From an uncultured Bacteroides sp. (GTDB lineage: Bacteria > Bacteroidota > Bacteroidia > Bacteroidales > Bacteroidaceae), in the NCBI GenBank assembly GCA_947173895.1, contig CAMWGU010000015.1:1-57330 (forward strand): DNA of 57,330 bases. Direction: 5' to 3'. Under the pieces are notes generated by a model. The model did not search any database. It saw only the letters and a program-made list of their open reading frames with translations, and had not been told where the DNA came from. The translations under genes were made by a program, and so were the position numbers. This document shows, piece by piece, positions 24,518-34,118 of this stretch (the stretch's first letter is position 1; each line of letters starts with the position of its first letter).

Positions 24518-27500
24518 TTACGGGTGTATTGTTCAATTTCGGGTTCAATCTCTGTATTGTCCACACTTTCCCATTCAATCGGTTTAAATTTTTCCTGTAA
24601 CCATTGGAATACCACAAACAATACGGGTACGATAAAAATCTGAAAGATCATACCAATCAACATACCACCAATAGCCGAGGCTCCCAAAGTACGGTTACCA
24701 TGAGCACCAACTCCCATAGCCAACATCAACGGAATCAAACCAACAATCATGGCCAACGAGGTCATTAAGATCGGTCGCAAACGAGCCGCTGCACCCAAGA
24801 CCGCAGCCCAGGAAATACTCATTCCCTGCTTACGGCGATCCAAAGCAAACTCTACAATCAGAATGGCATTCTTCGCCAACAATCCCATCAACATGATCAA
24901 TGCAATCTGCATATAAATATCATTTGACATGGTTCCTAAAATCATCTTCAAAGCCGGAATATTTCCCAATGCTGCAAATCCGTTTACAAACAGGAAGCTA
25001 CCCAACAGACCAAACGGCACTGAAAGCAATACGGACAATGGCAAAATGTAACTTTCATACTGTGCACTCAGCAACAAGTAAACGAATACAAAACACAGAA
25101 TAAAAATGATACCTGTAGAACTGCCACTGGTAGATGCTTCTTCACGAGCCATACCTCCTAACTCATAACCGTAACCAGTAGGCAAATTCTCTTTAGCTAC
25201 TTCTGCAATAGCCTGCAAAGCCTGTCCAGAAGTATAGCCACTGGCAGGAGCCACCATCACTTTGATAGACGTATAAAGATTAAAACGGCTGATAACATCT
25301 GGTCCATATACTTTCTTGACAGAAATGAACTGGGAAATAGGAGCCATCTCATTTCCATTACGTATCTTGATACTATTCAAGGATTCCAAATTCTTGGTTG
25401 CTTCGGGTTCCGCCTGAATCATAACACGATACATCTTACCGAAACGGTTGAAGTTAGAAGCATACAAACCACCGAAATATCCCTGCATAGTAGTCAGAAT
25501 ATCACTGGGACTGATGCCCGCCTTCTTACAAGCAGCAGCATCAATATCCAACATATATTGGGGGAAATTCGGATTGAAAGTAGTCTGGGCCGAATTTATT
25601 TCGGGACGTGCCTTCAACGCATCCATATAGTTCAAAACTACATCATAAAAATGATTCAAGTCTCCACCGGTCTTATCCTGCATATTCAACTCTATATCAC
25701 TGGATGCAGAGTAACCCGGAATCATCGGAGGAGCAAAGAACAAGACCTGTGCATCTTTAATAATTTTCTGCGCACGCATAAACAATGTACCTACCACCAC
25801 ATCTGAGTTCTGCATCATAGAACGTTCTTCCCAATCTTTCAATTTGATAATCAAAGAGCCGTAAGAAGGACCTTGACCACCAATAAAACCGAAACCAGAA
25901 ATGACTGTACGCGATCCTACTGCGGGTTCGGAAGCCACGAGACTGTCTACCCGGTTCAATATCTCCATGGCACGTTCCTGCGAAGTTCCAGGAGGCAGTG
26001 TCACCGCCCCCATAATAGTACCGGTATCTTCATTAGGCACCATGCCCGTCGGAGTAATCTTCATAAAGAATACCAACAGAATGATAGAAGCGGCAACCAA
26101 CCCGAATGACAACCATTTCTTATGGATAAAGAACACTACATGCTTCTTATACTTCTTCAATATAGAATCATAAGCCGCATTAAAGGCTGTATGAAAACGT
26201 TCTATACGGGTCATCTTCTTTGCTCCATGTCCTTCATCATGCGGTTTCAAGAAAATAGCGCACAATGCCGGTGACAAAGTCAATGCATTTAAAGCAGAGA
26301 AACCTATAGCGATAGCCATAGTGACACCAAACTGACGATAGAACGTACCAGCTGTACCGCCCATGAAGCTTACCGGAATGAACACAGACATCATTACTAA
26401 TGTAATAGAAACGATAGCACCACCCAGTTCGCTCATAGCATCAATGGAAGCTTCACGAGAAGATTTGTAACCTTGATCCAATTTGGCATGAACTCCCTCG
26501 ACGACGACAATGGCATCATCGACCACAATCGCAATGGCAAGCACCATCGCCGAAAGAGTCAGCAGATTCACACTGAAGCCAATCAGTTTCAGCACAAAGA
26601 AAGTAGCCACCAGCGCTACCGGAATAGCAATAGCCGGAATCAGTGTTGAACGCATATCCTGCAAGAAGATATATACTACAATAAACACCAAGATAAATGC
26701 TTCAATCAATGTCTTAATCACCTCATGAATAGAAGCGAACAAGAAGTCATTGGCATTTTGGGCAATATTGATATTCAAACCAGTCGGAAGTGATTCCTGT
26801 GCTTTTGCAAGTACTTCTTCCAAATTAGAAATAGTTTCGGTAGCATTAGTACCTGCCATCTGATAAACGATACAAGATACAGCCTTGTGTCCATTTACTG
26901 TATTATTGAATGTATAAGCCAGACGCCCTAATTCTATATCGGCTACATCTCCCAAACGAAGTACATTACCATCCGGCAAGGCCTTGATAACAATATCTTC
27001 AAATTCATTTGTTTGCTGCAAACGTCCTTTATAACGGATCGTATATTGGAAAGTCTGATTGCCACGTTCACCGAACTGTCCTGGAGCTGCCTCAATATTC
27101 TGTTCGGCCAATGCTGCCGAAACATCAGTAGGGATCAGTTTGTACTGTGCCATCACATCCGGTTTCAACCAGATACGCATAGAATAATCCTGTCCCAACA
27201 CATTAGCGTCACCGACCCCCTTTACACGCTTGATTTCAGGAATCAAGTTAATATTAGCATAGTTTTCAATGAACTCAGTATTATACGAGTCTGTTTCATC
27301 ATACAATGAAAAGACCATCAACATGGAGTTCTGGCGTTTCTGGGTAGTCACACCCACCTTGGTTACTTCAGCAGGCAACAATCCTTGTGCCATAGAGACA
27401 CGGTTCTGCACGTTAACGGCCGCCATATCCGGATCTGTTCCCTGATTAAAGTAAACATTAATATCGGCAGCACCGTTATTGGATGCTGATGACTGGATAT

Positions 27501-27732
27501 ACATCATGTTCTCCACACCGTTTATCTGGTCTTCCAACGGAGCAATAACCGAATTCAATACAGCTGTGGAGTTTGCGCCAGTATAGGTGGCACGTACCTG
27601 CACCGTAGGAGGAGCAATATCCGGATACTGTGTAATCGGTAACGTAGCGAGTCCGATGATACCCAGAATTACTATCAAAACAGAAATTACCGTTGACAGC
27701 ACTGGACGATTAATAAATCTATCTAGTTTCAT
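24514..27732 (-). CDS. RND multidrug efflux permease, HAE1/AcrB type, pump 2
   Basis: 1072 residues starting MKLDRFINRPVLSTVISV, typical of AcrB-like pumps. It has the Asp pair in LAIAIVVDDAIVVVEGV and the Lys in GLLAKNAILIVEFALDR needed for proton relay, the GGTAGTFYRQFGVTMA region, and twelve predicted membrane helices. It probably gives resistance to dyes, detergents, bile acids or antibiotics, and the substrate range cannot be read from sequence. It is encoded between its adaptor (50 bp upstream) and its channel (4-bp overlap). Confidence 0.95.
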   Translation of the reverse strand: MKLDRFINRPVLSTVISVLIVILGIIGLATLPITQYPDIAPPTVQVRATYTGANSTAVLNSVIAPLEDQINGVENMMYIQSSASNNGAADINVYFNQGTDPDMAAVNVQNRVSMAQGLLPAEVTKVGVTTQKRQNSMLMVFSLYDETDSYNTEFIENYANINLIPEIKRVKGVGDANVLGQDYSMRIWLKPDVMAQYKLIPTDVSAALAEQNIEAAPGQFGERGNQTFQYTIRYKGRLQQTNEFEDIVIKALPDGNVLRLGDVADIELGRLAYTFNNTVNGHKAVSCIVYQMAGTNATETISNLEEVLAKAQESLPTGLNINIAQNANDFLFASIHEVIKTLIEAFILVFIVVYIFLQDMRSTLIPAIAIPVALVATFFVLKLIGFSVNLLTLSAMVLAIAIVVDDAIVVVEGVHAKLDQGYKSSREASIDAMSELGGAIVSITLVMMSVFIPVSFMGGTAGTFYRQFGVTMAIAIGFSALNALTLSPALCAIFLKPHDEGHGAKKMTRIERFHTAFNAAYDSILKKYKKHVVFFIHKKWLSFGLVAASIILLVFFMKITPTGMVPNEDTGTIMGAVTLPPGTSQERAMEILNRVDSLVASEPAVGSRTVISGFGFIGGQGPSYGSLIIKLKDWEERSMMQNSDVVVGTLFMRAQKIIKDAQVLFFAPPMIPGYSASSDIELNMQDKTGGDLNHFYDVVLNYMDALKARPEINSAQTTFNPNFPQYMLDIDAAACKKAGISPSDILTTMQGYFGGLYASNFNRFGKMYRVMIQAEPEATKNLESLNSIKIRNGNEMAPISQFISVKKVYGPDVISRFNLYTSIKVMVAPASGYTSGQALQAIAEVAKENLPTGYGYELGGMAREEASTSGSSTGIIFILCFVFVYLLLSAQYESYILPLSVLLSVPFGLLGSFLFVNGFAALGNIPALKMILGTMSNDIYMQIALIMLMGLLAKNAILIVEFALDRRKQGMSISWAAVLGAAARLRPILMTSLAMIVGLIPLMLAMGVGAHGNRTLGASAIGGMLIGMIFQIFIVPVLFVVFQWLQEKFKPIEWESVDNTEIEPEIEQYTRK

Positions 27733-27782
27733 TCTCTATATATCTTATTTTTATATAAACGAAATAATCTATTTAGGTGTAA

Positions 27783-29003
27783 TTATTTAAAAGCCGTAGC
27801 AATATTACCCTCTTTCTGATCTTTCAAGTGCTGCTGATATTTAGCTTCTTTCTGTTCCGGAGTAATTGGAGTAATAGTTTGTCCGTCTTTCAATGTCTGC
27901 ACGCCTTCCACTACGATCTTGTCACCTGACTTCAACCCATCGGTTACAATATAATTCTTACCGTCATTCAAATTCGAAATCCGGATTTCAGTATGTTTTA
28001 ATGTATTGTCCGACTGAAGTACATAGACAAATTTCTTGTCCTGAATTTCCTGAGTAGCAGACTGAGGTATCAGAATAATGTCTTCCATTGTATAAGGGAA
28101 AATCACATTAGCCATTCCTCCGCTACGCAATATCATCTGCGTGTTTGGAAATATGGCACGCATGCTGACAGAGCCAGTGGCCTGGTCAATAACGCCGCTT
28201 ACTGCATCAATTCGTCCTCCTTCATCATATATCGTACCATCGGCCAGTTCCAATTTCACAGCCGGCATCTTCTCCAGCTGTTCCTTCAGCGTACCGCCCG
28301 CTTTGGTCAATCCTAATAATTGTTTTTCTGTCATAGAGAAGTACACATACATTTCGCCTATTTCACTCACTGTAGTCAAAGGTTGCGCCACCGAAGGACT
28401 CACCAAACTACCAACACGATAAGGGAAAGTACCAACCACCCCATTGGAAGGACTTGTCACCGTACAAAAACTCAAATTCTGGCGAGCACTGGTCAGTTGA
28501 GCCTCAGCCTGTGCCAATCCGGCTTTAGCAGAAAGCAATTGGTCAACTGCACTTTGATATTCAAAATCACTAATAATTTTCTTTTCATACAGATTTTTTT
28601 TCTGTTGCTCATTCAATGTCAATGTATTGACATTTGATTTTGCCATTCCTACGGCAGCTTTTGCCTGACGCTCAGCAGCCGCATATTGTGTAGGATCAAT
28701 CTGAAACAATGGCTGTCCCTTTTTCACTGTGGCACCCTCATCCACACATAATTTCACAATAAATCCAGAAACTTGAGGACGCACCTCGATATCCTGAAAA
28801 CCTTTAATCGTAGCGGGATAGGAAGTAGATTGCTGACTGGCCGTAGAGTGCACTGTCAATACGGTGAACTCATCATCACCCAATTTCATACCGCCCTGAT
28901 TGCCGCCACAACTGCTTAAAACAGTTATTGCCACCGTAAACATTGCCATACGGCTCCATAAAAAACATTTCATACCATTTACTGTCATCTTCATAACTAA
29001 CAT
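27783..29003 (-). CDS. RND periplasmic adaptor (AcrA-like lipoprotein), pump 2
   Basis: 406 residues as drawn. Starts at 28994 or 28973 (MKCFLWSRMAMFTV) are equally possible, and the last gives the neatest signal peptide before the lipobox LSSC. The domains are a split lipoyl motif (EVRPQVSGFIVKLCVDEGATVKKGQPLFQIDP and TVTSPSNGVVGTFPYRVGSLV), a coiled-coil hairpin between, then beta-barrel and membrane-proximal domains. It is first in the long minus-strand run, with a Bacteroides -7 box about 80 bp upstream. Confidence 0.93.
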   Translation of the reverse strand: MLVMKMTVNGMKCFLWSRMAMFTVAITVLSSCGGNQGGMKLGDDEFTVLTVHSTASQQSTSYPATIKGFQDIEVRPQVSGFIVKLCVDEGATVKKGQPLFQIDPTQYAAAERQAKAAVGMAKSNVNTLTLNEQQKKNLYEKKIISDFEYQSAVDQLLSAKAGLAQAEAQLTSARQNLSFCTVTSPSNGVVGTFPYRVGSLVSPSVAQPLTTVSEIGEMYVYFSMTEKQLLGLTKAGGTLKEQLEKMPAVKLELADGTIYDEGGRIDAVSGVIDQATGSVSMRAIFPNTQMILRSGGMANVIFPYTMEDIILIPQSATQEIQDKKFVYVLQSDNTLKHTEIRISNLNDGKNYIVTDGLKSGDKIVVEGVQTLKDGQTITPITPEQKEAKYQQHLKDQKEGNIATAFK

Positions 29004-29079
29004 TATTGGACTTTATTTATTTTATCAATTTAACAGAGACTATAGAAAACTTTTCAAACCAAATTAGTTTTTATCGGCA

Positions 29080-29087
29080 CAAAAATA
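29080..29087 (-). promoter_or_regulatory. -7 box of the efflux run
   Basis: The minus strand reads TATTTTTG, matching TAnnTTTG, about 77 bp before the annotated adaptor start. No good -33 TTTG is visible upstream, as often seen for regulated promoters. Confidence 0.5.
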
Positions 29088-29366
29088 GTCATTTTTTCGG
29101 CATTTGATCGTATAGCTTCATAGCTTTAACTATTAATAACGTGCATGCAAGAGACAGTGCGAATCATGTAAAGTATATTCCACCATTTTCATTTCTTTAT
29201 CCGGATCCACTTCTTCCAGCACATCCCTACATTGCCTTATCCGCATAAAGTTCAGGCGGTCGGCATAATGTCACCTTGACATCGCAGGCAACAAGATTCA
29301 TATTAAAAAGACCATCAATCAAGAATCATTTTGCACCACATAAACTTCGATTTATAATTTTATTTG

Positions 29367-29374
29367 TATTTTTG
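29367..29374 (+). promoter_or_regulatory. -7 box of the malic enzyme gene
   Basis: TATTTTTG, followed by GCCGCC and an AT-rich leader of about 40 bases to the ATG at 29422. The upstream element is weak (TTCG with 17-bp spacing). Confidence 0.5.
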
Positions 29375-29421
29375 CCGCCAATTTAAAACAATAATATAGA
29401 AAATTAGAAAGGAAAAAGATT

Positions 29422-31704
29422 ATGGTCAAGATTACAAAAGAAGCCGCCTTGCTTTACCATTCGCAAGGCAAACCTGGAAAGATTGAGGTTATACCTACCA
29501 AACCATATAGTACACAAACAGACTTATCGCTAGCCTACTCACCCGGAGTAGCTGAACCATGTCTGGAAATCGAGAAAGATCCACAAACCGCATACAACTA
29601 TACTGCCAAAGGCAACTTGGTGGCCGTCATCTCAAACGGCACTGCCGTATTAGGATTGGGTGACATAGGTGCTTTAAGTGGAAAACCAGTAATGGAAGGC
29701 AAAGGATTACTTTTCAAAATCTACGCCGGTATTGACGTGTTCGATATTGAAATAGACGAAAAAGACCCTGATAAATTTATTCAGGCAGTAAAAGCCATCG
29801 CCCCCACATTCGGAGGTATCAATCTGGAAGATATCAAAGCACCTGAATGTTTCGAAATAGAAACCCGACTGAAAGAAGAGCTGGACATCCCAGTAATGCA
29901 TGACGACCAACATGGCACAGCCATCATCTCCGCCGCCGGATTGCTGAATGCACTAGAAGTGGCTGGAAAGAATATTGAGAAAGTGAAAATCGTAGTAAAC
30001 GGTGCCGGTGCCTCCGCCACATCTTGCACCAAACTGTACATGGCTCTAGGAGCTCGCAAGGAAAATATCCTCATGCTAGACAGTAAAGGCGTGATTACCA
30101 GCGACCGTCCTAATCTGACAGAAAACAAAAAAATCTTTGCTACCGACCGCCGCGACGTTCATACCTTGGAAGAAGCCATCAAAGGAGCCGACGTATTTCT
30201 AGGATTATCTAAAGGCAATGTGTTGACACAAGACATGGTTCGAAGCATGGCCGACCATCCCATCGTTTTTGCACTGGCCAACCCTACGCCGGAAATTTCA
30301 TACGAAGATGCCATGGCATCCCGTCATGATGTGTTAATATCTACCGGACGTTCCGACTACCCTAACCAAATAAACAATGTAATTGGCTTCCCTTACATAT
30401 TCCGCGGAGCACTGGATACCCAGGCCAAAGCTATCAATGAAGAAATGAAACTGGCGGCCGTACATGCCATAGCCGATCTGGCCAAGCAACCTGTTCCTGA
30501 TGTAGTAAACGAAGCATACCATGTCAACAACTTCACTTTCGGCCCCAACTATTTCATCCCAAAACCCGTTGATCCCCGTCTGATAACCGAAGTTTCCATG
30601 GCGGTAGCCAAAGCAGCTATGGAATCGGGCGTGGCACGCAAGCATATCACCGACTGGGAAGCTTATAAAATCCGCTTACGCGAATTGATGGGACAAGAAA
30701 GCAAACTGACACGCCAATTATACGAAACTGCCCGCCGTGATCCGCAACGCGTGGTCTTTGCCGAAGGAATTCACCCCAATATGCTGAAAGCTGCCGTAGA
30801 AGCCAAAGCCGAAGGCATCTGCCACCCTATCCTATTAGGAAACGACGAACGAATTGAAAAACTGGCCAAGGAACTTGATCTCAGCCTGGAAGGTATCGAA
30901 ATCATAAATCTGCGACATGACCGCGAAGCAGAACGCCGCGAACGATACGCACGCATTTTGTCGGAAAAACGCGCACGCCAAGGAGCCAACTTTCAGGAGG
31001 CCAACGACAAAATGTTCGAACGCAATTATTTTGGCATGATGATGGTCGAAACGGGAGAAGCCGACGCATTCATCACCGGACTTTACACCAAATATTCCAA
31101 CACCATCAAAGTGGCCAAAGAAGTCATAGGCATCCAACCGGAATACAAACATTTCGGAACCATGCATATTCTGAATTCAAAGAAAGGAACTTACTTTGTG
31201 GCCGATACGCTGATCAACCGCCATCCAAACACCGATACGCTAATTGACATTGCCAAATTATCCAAAAAAACCGTAGAATTCTTCAATCACGTCCCACACA
31301 TAGCCATGTTGTCATATTCCAATTTCGGATCGGACACAGAAGGCAGTCCGGCTAAAGTGCATGAGGCAGTGAACTATATGCAAGAAGCGTATCCAGAATT
31401 GGCCATAGATGGAGAAATGCAAGTCAAATTCGCATTGAACTCCCAATTGCGCGACGAAAAATATCCCTTCACCCGCCTGAAAGGCAAGGAAGTGAACACA
31501 TTGGTATTCCCCAACTTAAGTTCGGCCAATGCCACCCACCAACTGATCCAATCCATGAGCGAGACAGAAGTGATAGGCCCGATACAAATGGGACTGAATA
31601 AGCCCATCCATTTTACAGACTGTGAAGCTTCCGTACGCGACATAGTCAATATCACCGCGGTTGCAGTCATCGACGCTATCGTTGACAAGAAAAAAAGAAA
31701 ATAA
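29422..31704 (+). CDS. maeB: NADP-dependent malic enzyme with C-terminal phosphotransacetylase-like domain
   Basis: 760 residues, the size of MaeB-type fusions. It decarboxylates malate to pyruvate and CO2 with NADP reduction. The N-terminal malic enzyme domain shows [55 protein letters not shown] and the nucleotide-binding [15 protein letters not shown]. From about residue 430 it is a phosphate acetyltransferase-like domain ([47 protein letters not shown]), thought to be regulatory in these fusions. It is followed by a hairpin and a small membrane protein gene, then by glutamate dehydrogenase on the same strand. Confidence 0.95.
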   Translation: MVKITKEAALLYHSQGKPGKIEVIPTKPYSTQTDLSLAYSPGVAEPCLEIEKDPQTAYNYTAKGNLVAVISNGTAVLGLGDIGALSGKPVMEGKGLLFKIYAGIDVFDIEIDEKDPDKFIQAVKAIAPTFGGINLEDIKAPECFEIETRLKEELDIPVMHDDQHGTAIISAAGLLNALEVAGKNIEKVKIVVNGAGASATSCTKLYMALGARKENILMLDSKGVITSDRPNLTENKKIFATDRRDVHTLEEAIKGADVFLGLSKGNVLTQDMVRSMADHPIVFALANPTPEISYEDAMASRHDVLISTGRSDYPNQINNVIGFPYIFRGALDTQAKAINEEMKLAAVHAIADLAKQPVPDVVNEAYHVNNFTFGPNYFIPKPVDPRLITEVSMAVAKAAMESGVARKHITDWEAYKIRLRELMGQESKLTRQLYETARRDPQRVVFAEGIHPNMLKAAVEAKAEGICHPILLGNDERIEKLAKELDLSLEGIEIINLRHDREAERRERYARILSEKRARQGANFQEANDKMFERNYFGMMMVETGEADAFITGLYTKYSNTIKVAKEVIGIQPEYKHFGTMHILNSKKGTYFVADTLINRHPNTDTLIDIAKLSKKTVEFFNHVPHIAMLSYSNFGSDTEGSPAKVHEAVNYMQEAYPELAIDGEMQVKFALNSQLRDEKYPFTRLKGKEVNTLVFPNLSSANATHQLIQSMSETEVIGPIQMGLNKPIHFTDCEASVRDIVNITAVAVIDAIVDKKKRK

Positions 31705-31725
31705 ACCAACCGGTTTTCGGACACG

Positions 31726-31764
31726 GGGGTAATGCAGACTTTCTACCAAAGCCGGCATTACCCC
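31726..31764 (+). terminator. Hairpin after the malic enzyme gene
   Basis: GGGGTAATGC (31726-31735) pairs perfectly with GCATTACCCC (31755-31764). There is no T-run after it, so it may be a weak terminator or an mRNA 3' stabiliser. Confidence 0.4.
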
Positions 31765-31830
31765 ATATTCCGAAAGCAACAAGATAATAATCAATTTAAT
31801 ATTCCATATCATCTCTACCCCAAAAACGCC

Positions 31831-32007
31831 ATGCATAAAAAGCCACTTTCTCTTCCACAAATCATCGCCCTGTCTCTGTTATGGATTTCTATTTGCTACA
31901 TTATTTTAACAGGAAGCGAACATATTGACGGTCCTCTGATACTATCCATTATCATTTCGGGAGTATTAGTCTTTATTCCACTACTAAAGTACATCAAAGA
32001 AAGATGA
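31831..32007 (+). CDS. Small membrane protein, unknown function
   Basis: About 58 residues from the ATG at 31831 (MHKKPLSLPQ). Two hydrophobic segments (about residues 10-28 and 33-50) are separated by GSEHIDGP, and the protein ends with a basic KYIKER. The open frame extends upstream to 31732, but that part lies in the malic enzyme hairpin and is unlikely to be translated. No family recognised. Two-helix small proteins of this type are common between metabolic genes in Bacteroidales. Its function is unknown. Confidence 0.55.
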   Translation: MHKKPLSLPQIIALSLLWISICYIILTGSEHIDGPLILSIIISGVLVFIPLLKYIKER

Positions 32008-32083
32008 AAATAATCTTTTATCCACATTTTGGTTTACATTTTGCACATATTGATATTTTTTCTCGCATTTTCTTTATAAATTG

Positions 32084-32114
32084 TTGCATAATCAAAAAGA
32101 TATCTATATTTTTG
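32084..32114 (+). promoter_or_regulatory. Promoter of glutamate dehydrogenase
   Basis: TTG (32084-32086), 20 bp, TATTTTTG (32107-32114), about 65 bp before the ATG at 32179. The leader is AT-rich. Confidence 0.6.
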
Positions 32115-32178
32115 CATCACAAACCTAGAAAAAAAGATAAAGAGAACCAATTAACAACTATAAATAAAGCAATAGATT

Positions 32179-33513
32179 ATGAATGCAGCAAAGGTATTAG
32201 ACGATCTGAAAAGAAGATTTCCCAATGAACCTGAATACCATCAGGCGGTAGAAGAAGTGTTAGGAACAATCGAAGAAGAATACAACAAACATCCTGAATT
32301 TGATAAAGCAAACTTGATTGAACGTTTGTGTATCCCCGACCGCGTGTACCAGTTCCGTGTAACTTGGATGGACGACAAAGGCAACATCCGGACCAACATG
32401 GGCTACCGCGTACAACATAACAACGCTATTGGCCCATACAAAGGTGGTATTCGTTTCCACTCTTCTGTAAATCTGGGAATTTTGAAATTCCTTGCTTTCG
32501 AACAAACATTCAAGAACTCGCTGACCACGCTTCCGATGGGTGGTGGAAAAGGTGGTTCCGATTTCTCTCCGCGTGGCAAATCAAACGCCGAAGTGATGCG
32601 TTTCTGCCAAGCCTTCATGTTGGAATTATGGCGTCACATCGGTCCTGAGACTGACGTCCCGGCAGGCGACATCGGTGTAGGCGGCCGGGAAGTGGGTTTC
32701 ATGTTTGGCATGTACAAAAAACTCTCTCATGAGTTTTCGGGCGTGCTGACCGGTAAAGGCCGTGAATTCGGAGGTTCACTGATCCGTCCCGAAGCAACCG
32801 GTTATGGAAATATCTACTTCCTGATGGAAATGCTGAAAACCAAAGGAACAGATTTGAAAGGAAAAACTTGTCTAGTGTCAGGCTCCGGCAATGTAGCCCA
32901 ATACACTGTAGAAAAAGTAATCGAACTAGGCGGTAAGGTAGTAACCATGTCCGACTCTGATGGCTACATCTATGATCCGGACGGAATAGATCGCGAAAAA
33001 CTGGATTTCATCATGGAACTGAAAAATCTGTACCGGGGTCGTATCCGCGAATATGCCGAGAAATACGGATGCAAATATGTGGCAGGTGCGCGTCCTTGGG
33101 GCGAGAAAGCTGACATAGCATTGCCTTCCGCCACTCAGAACGAGATAAATGGAGACGAAGCCAGACAATTGATTGCCAATGGAGTCATTGCGGTCAGCGA
33201 AGGAGCCAACATGCCTTCCACTCCGGAAGCCATCCGTGTATTCCAGGAAGCACAAATCCTATATGCTCCAGGCAAAGCGGCCAACGCCGGCGGTGTGTCT
33301 GTGTCCGGATTGGAAATGACCCAAAACTCTATCAAACTGGGATGGAGCCAAGAAGAAGTGGACGAAAAGTTGAAAAGCATCATGAAAAACATTCACGAAG
33401 CCTGCGTACAATATGGAACAGAAGCCGATGGCTATGTGAACTACGTAAAAGGTGCCAATATAGCAGGATTTATGAAAGTAGCCAAAGCGATGATGGCGCA
33501 AGGCATTGTCTGA
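32179..33513 (+). CDS. gdhA: Glutamate dehydrogenase, NADP(H)-type hexameric form
   Basis: 444 residues, the standard length of bacterial GdhA. It catalyses reductive amination of 2-oxoglutarate to glutamate for ammonium assimilation. Visible motifs: GYRVQHNNAIGPYKGGIRFH, the catalytic-Lys region LPMGGGKGGSDFSPRGKS, PAGDIGVGGREVGFMFG, the dinucleotide loop SGSGNVAQYTVEK, and AGGVSVSGLEM. NADP preference is inferred from overall similarity to E. coli-type GdhA. It has its own promoter, and the composite repeat follows its stop. Confidence 0.96.
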   Translation: MNAAKVLDDLKRRFPNEPEYHQAVEEVLGTIEEEYNKHPEFDKANLIERLCIPDRVYQFRVTWMDDKGNIRTNMGYRVQHNNAIGPYKGGIRFHSSVNLGILKFLAFEQTFKNSLTTLPMGGGKGGSDFSPRGKSNAEVMRFCQAFMLELWRHIGPETDVPAGDIGVGGREVGFMFGMYKKLSHEFSGVLTGKGREFGGSLIRPEATGYGNIYFLMEMLKTKGTDLKGKTCLVSGSGNVAQYTVEKVIELGGKVVTMSDSDGYIYDPDGIDREKLDFIMELKNLYRGRIREYAEKYGCKYVAGARPWGEKADIALPSATQNEINGDEARQLIANGVIAVSEGANMPSTPEAIRVFQEAQILYAPGKAANAGGVSVSGLEMTQNSIKLGWSQEEVDEKLKSIMKNIHEACVQYGTEADGYVNYVKGANIAGFMKVAKAMMAQGIV

Positions 33514-33540
33514 AAACAATAGTTTCTGTCTGGTTGCCCT

Positions 33541-34050
33541 TTCAAACAGGCAACAGTATTGACGTGATTCCATTTTTCCCTTCGTCCTTTCATTTACTGC
33601 CAAAACGCCCTGTTGATGGGGGATTCGACTGTGAAAGGACACTCCGTAGGGTCCTTTCATTCTACTTTCAGCGTCCTTTCATCCGCGGACAAAAGCAAAA
33701 TACCTGCCTCCCCTGAAGGCAGATGTGAAAGGACTTGGACAGCGTGGCTGAAAGGAGGATGAAGGGATGCCCTGTCATTCTTAACCTATTGATTGATAGA
33801 CGGTTTTACCCAAAATGAAAGGATGAAAGGAAAAAGGGAAAAACCAACTTGGTAAGAGGGTGATGCTATCTGCCCTTACACAAGCATCGGGTTACACATA
33901 CGTATGTATCAGGTTACACATACGTACGTATCGAGCTACACATACGTATGTATCAGGCTACACGTACGTACGCACAAGCTTGGCCTGTGTGGCGAACAGG
34001 CCAAGCTTGTACTGCGAACAAGCCTGCATGTTCCGCAATATTCTGTGCCC
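33541..34050 (+). repeat. Composite dispersed repeat, copy 2
   Basis: It aligns by eye, in inverted orientation, with 10240-10790. Shared blocks in order are CAGTATTGACGTGATT, repeated CCTTTCAT, GTGAAAGGACACTCCGT, AACCTATTGATTGATAGA, four 22-bp palindromic units, then GCGAACAGGCC and GCGAACAAGCCTGCATGTTCC. It lies between gdhA and a HAD phosphatase gene and contains no plausible coding frame. Sequence identity looks high in blocks with small indels. Confidence 0.7.
33894..33981. repeat. Four tandem 22-bp palindromic units, copy 2
   Basis: Units start at 33894, 33916, 33938 and 33960. The first three begin ACACATACGTA and the fourth ACACGTACGTA. Each carries a self-complementary TACGTATGTA/TACGTACGTA core. 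Exact 22-bp periodicity matches the array at 10400-10487. Confidence 0.8.
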
Positions 34051-34077
34051 AAATTCACCTTTCACGGAGATTTTCCG

Positions 34078-34085
34078 TAAGTTTG
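34078..34085 (+). promoter_or_regulatory. -7 box of the HAD phosphatase gene
   Basis: TAAGTTTG fits TAnnTTTG and lies 33 bp before the ATG at 34119, just beyond the end of the composite repeat. Confidence 0.5.
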
Positions 34086-34118
34086 CAGTTCATTCATTTC
34101 AGTAAAAGAAAAACGAAT

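Larger units (their letters stand above)
29004..29421. other. Divergent spacer between efflux run and malic enzyme gene
   Basis: Holds the two divergent promoters listed separately. In the middle, on the minus strand, about 29276-29133, a short frame reads ADRLNFMRIRQCRDVLEEVD and ends HDSHCLLHARY. It looks protein-like but is preceded by stops and is probably the 3' scar of a lost gene. I do not recognise the family. Confidence 0.4.

Noticed and set aside
33860-34105. Open frame with repeating GYTYV peptides
   Set aside because: It is a translation of the 22-bp palindromic repeat in copy 2; the repetition comes from DNA, not from protein selection.
33948-34118. N-terminal extension of the HAD phosphatase
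   Set aside because: The extra 57 codons are repeat DNA and lie upstream of the predicted transcription start; the HAD fold begins at the ATG at 34119.
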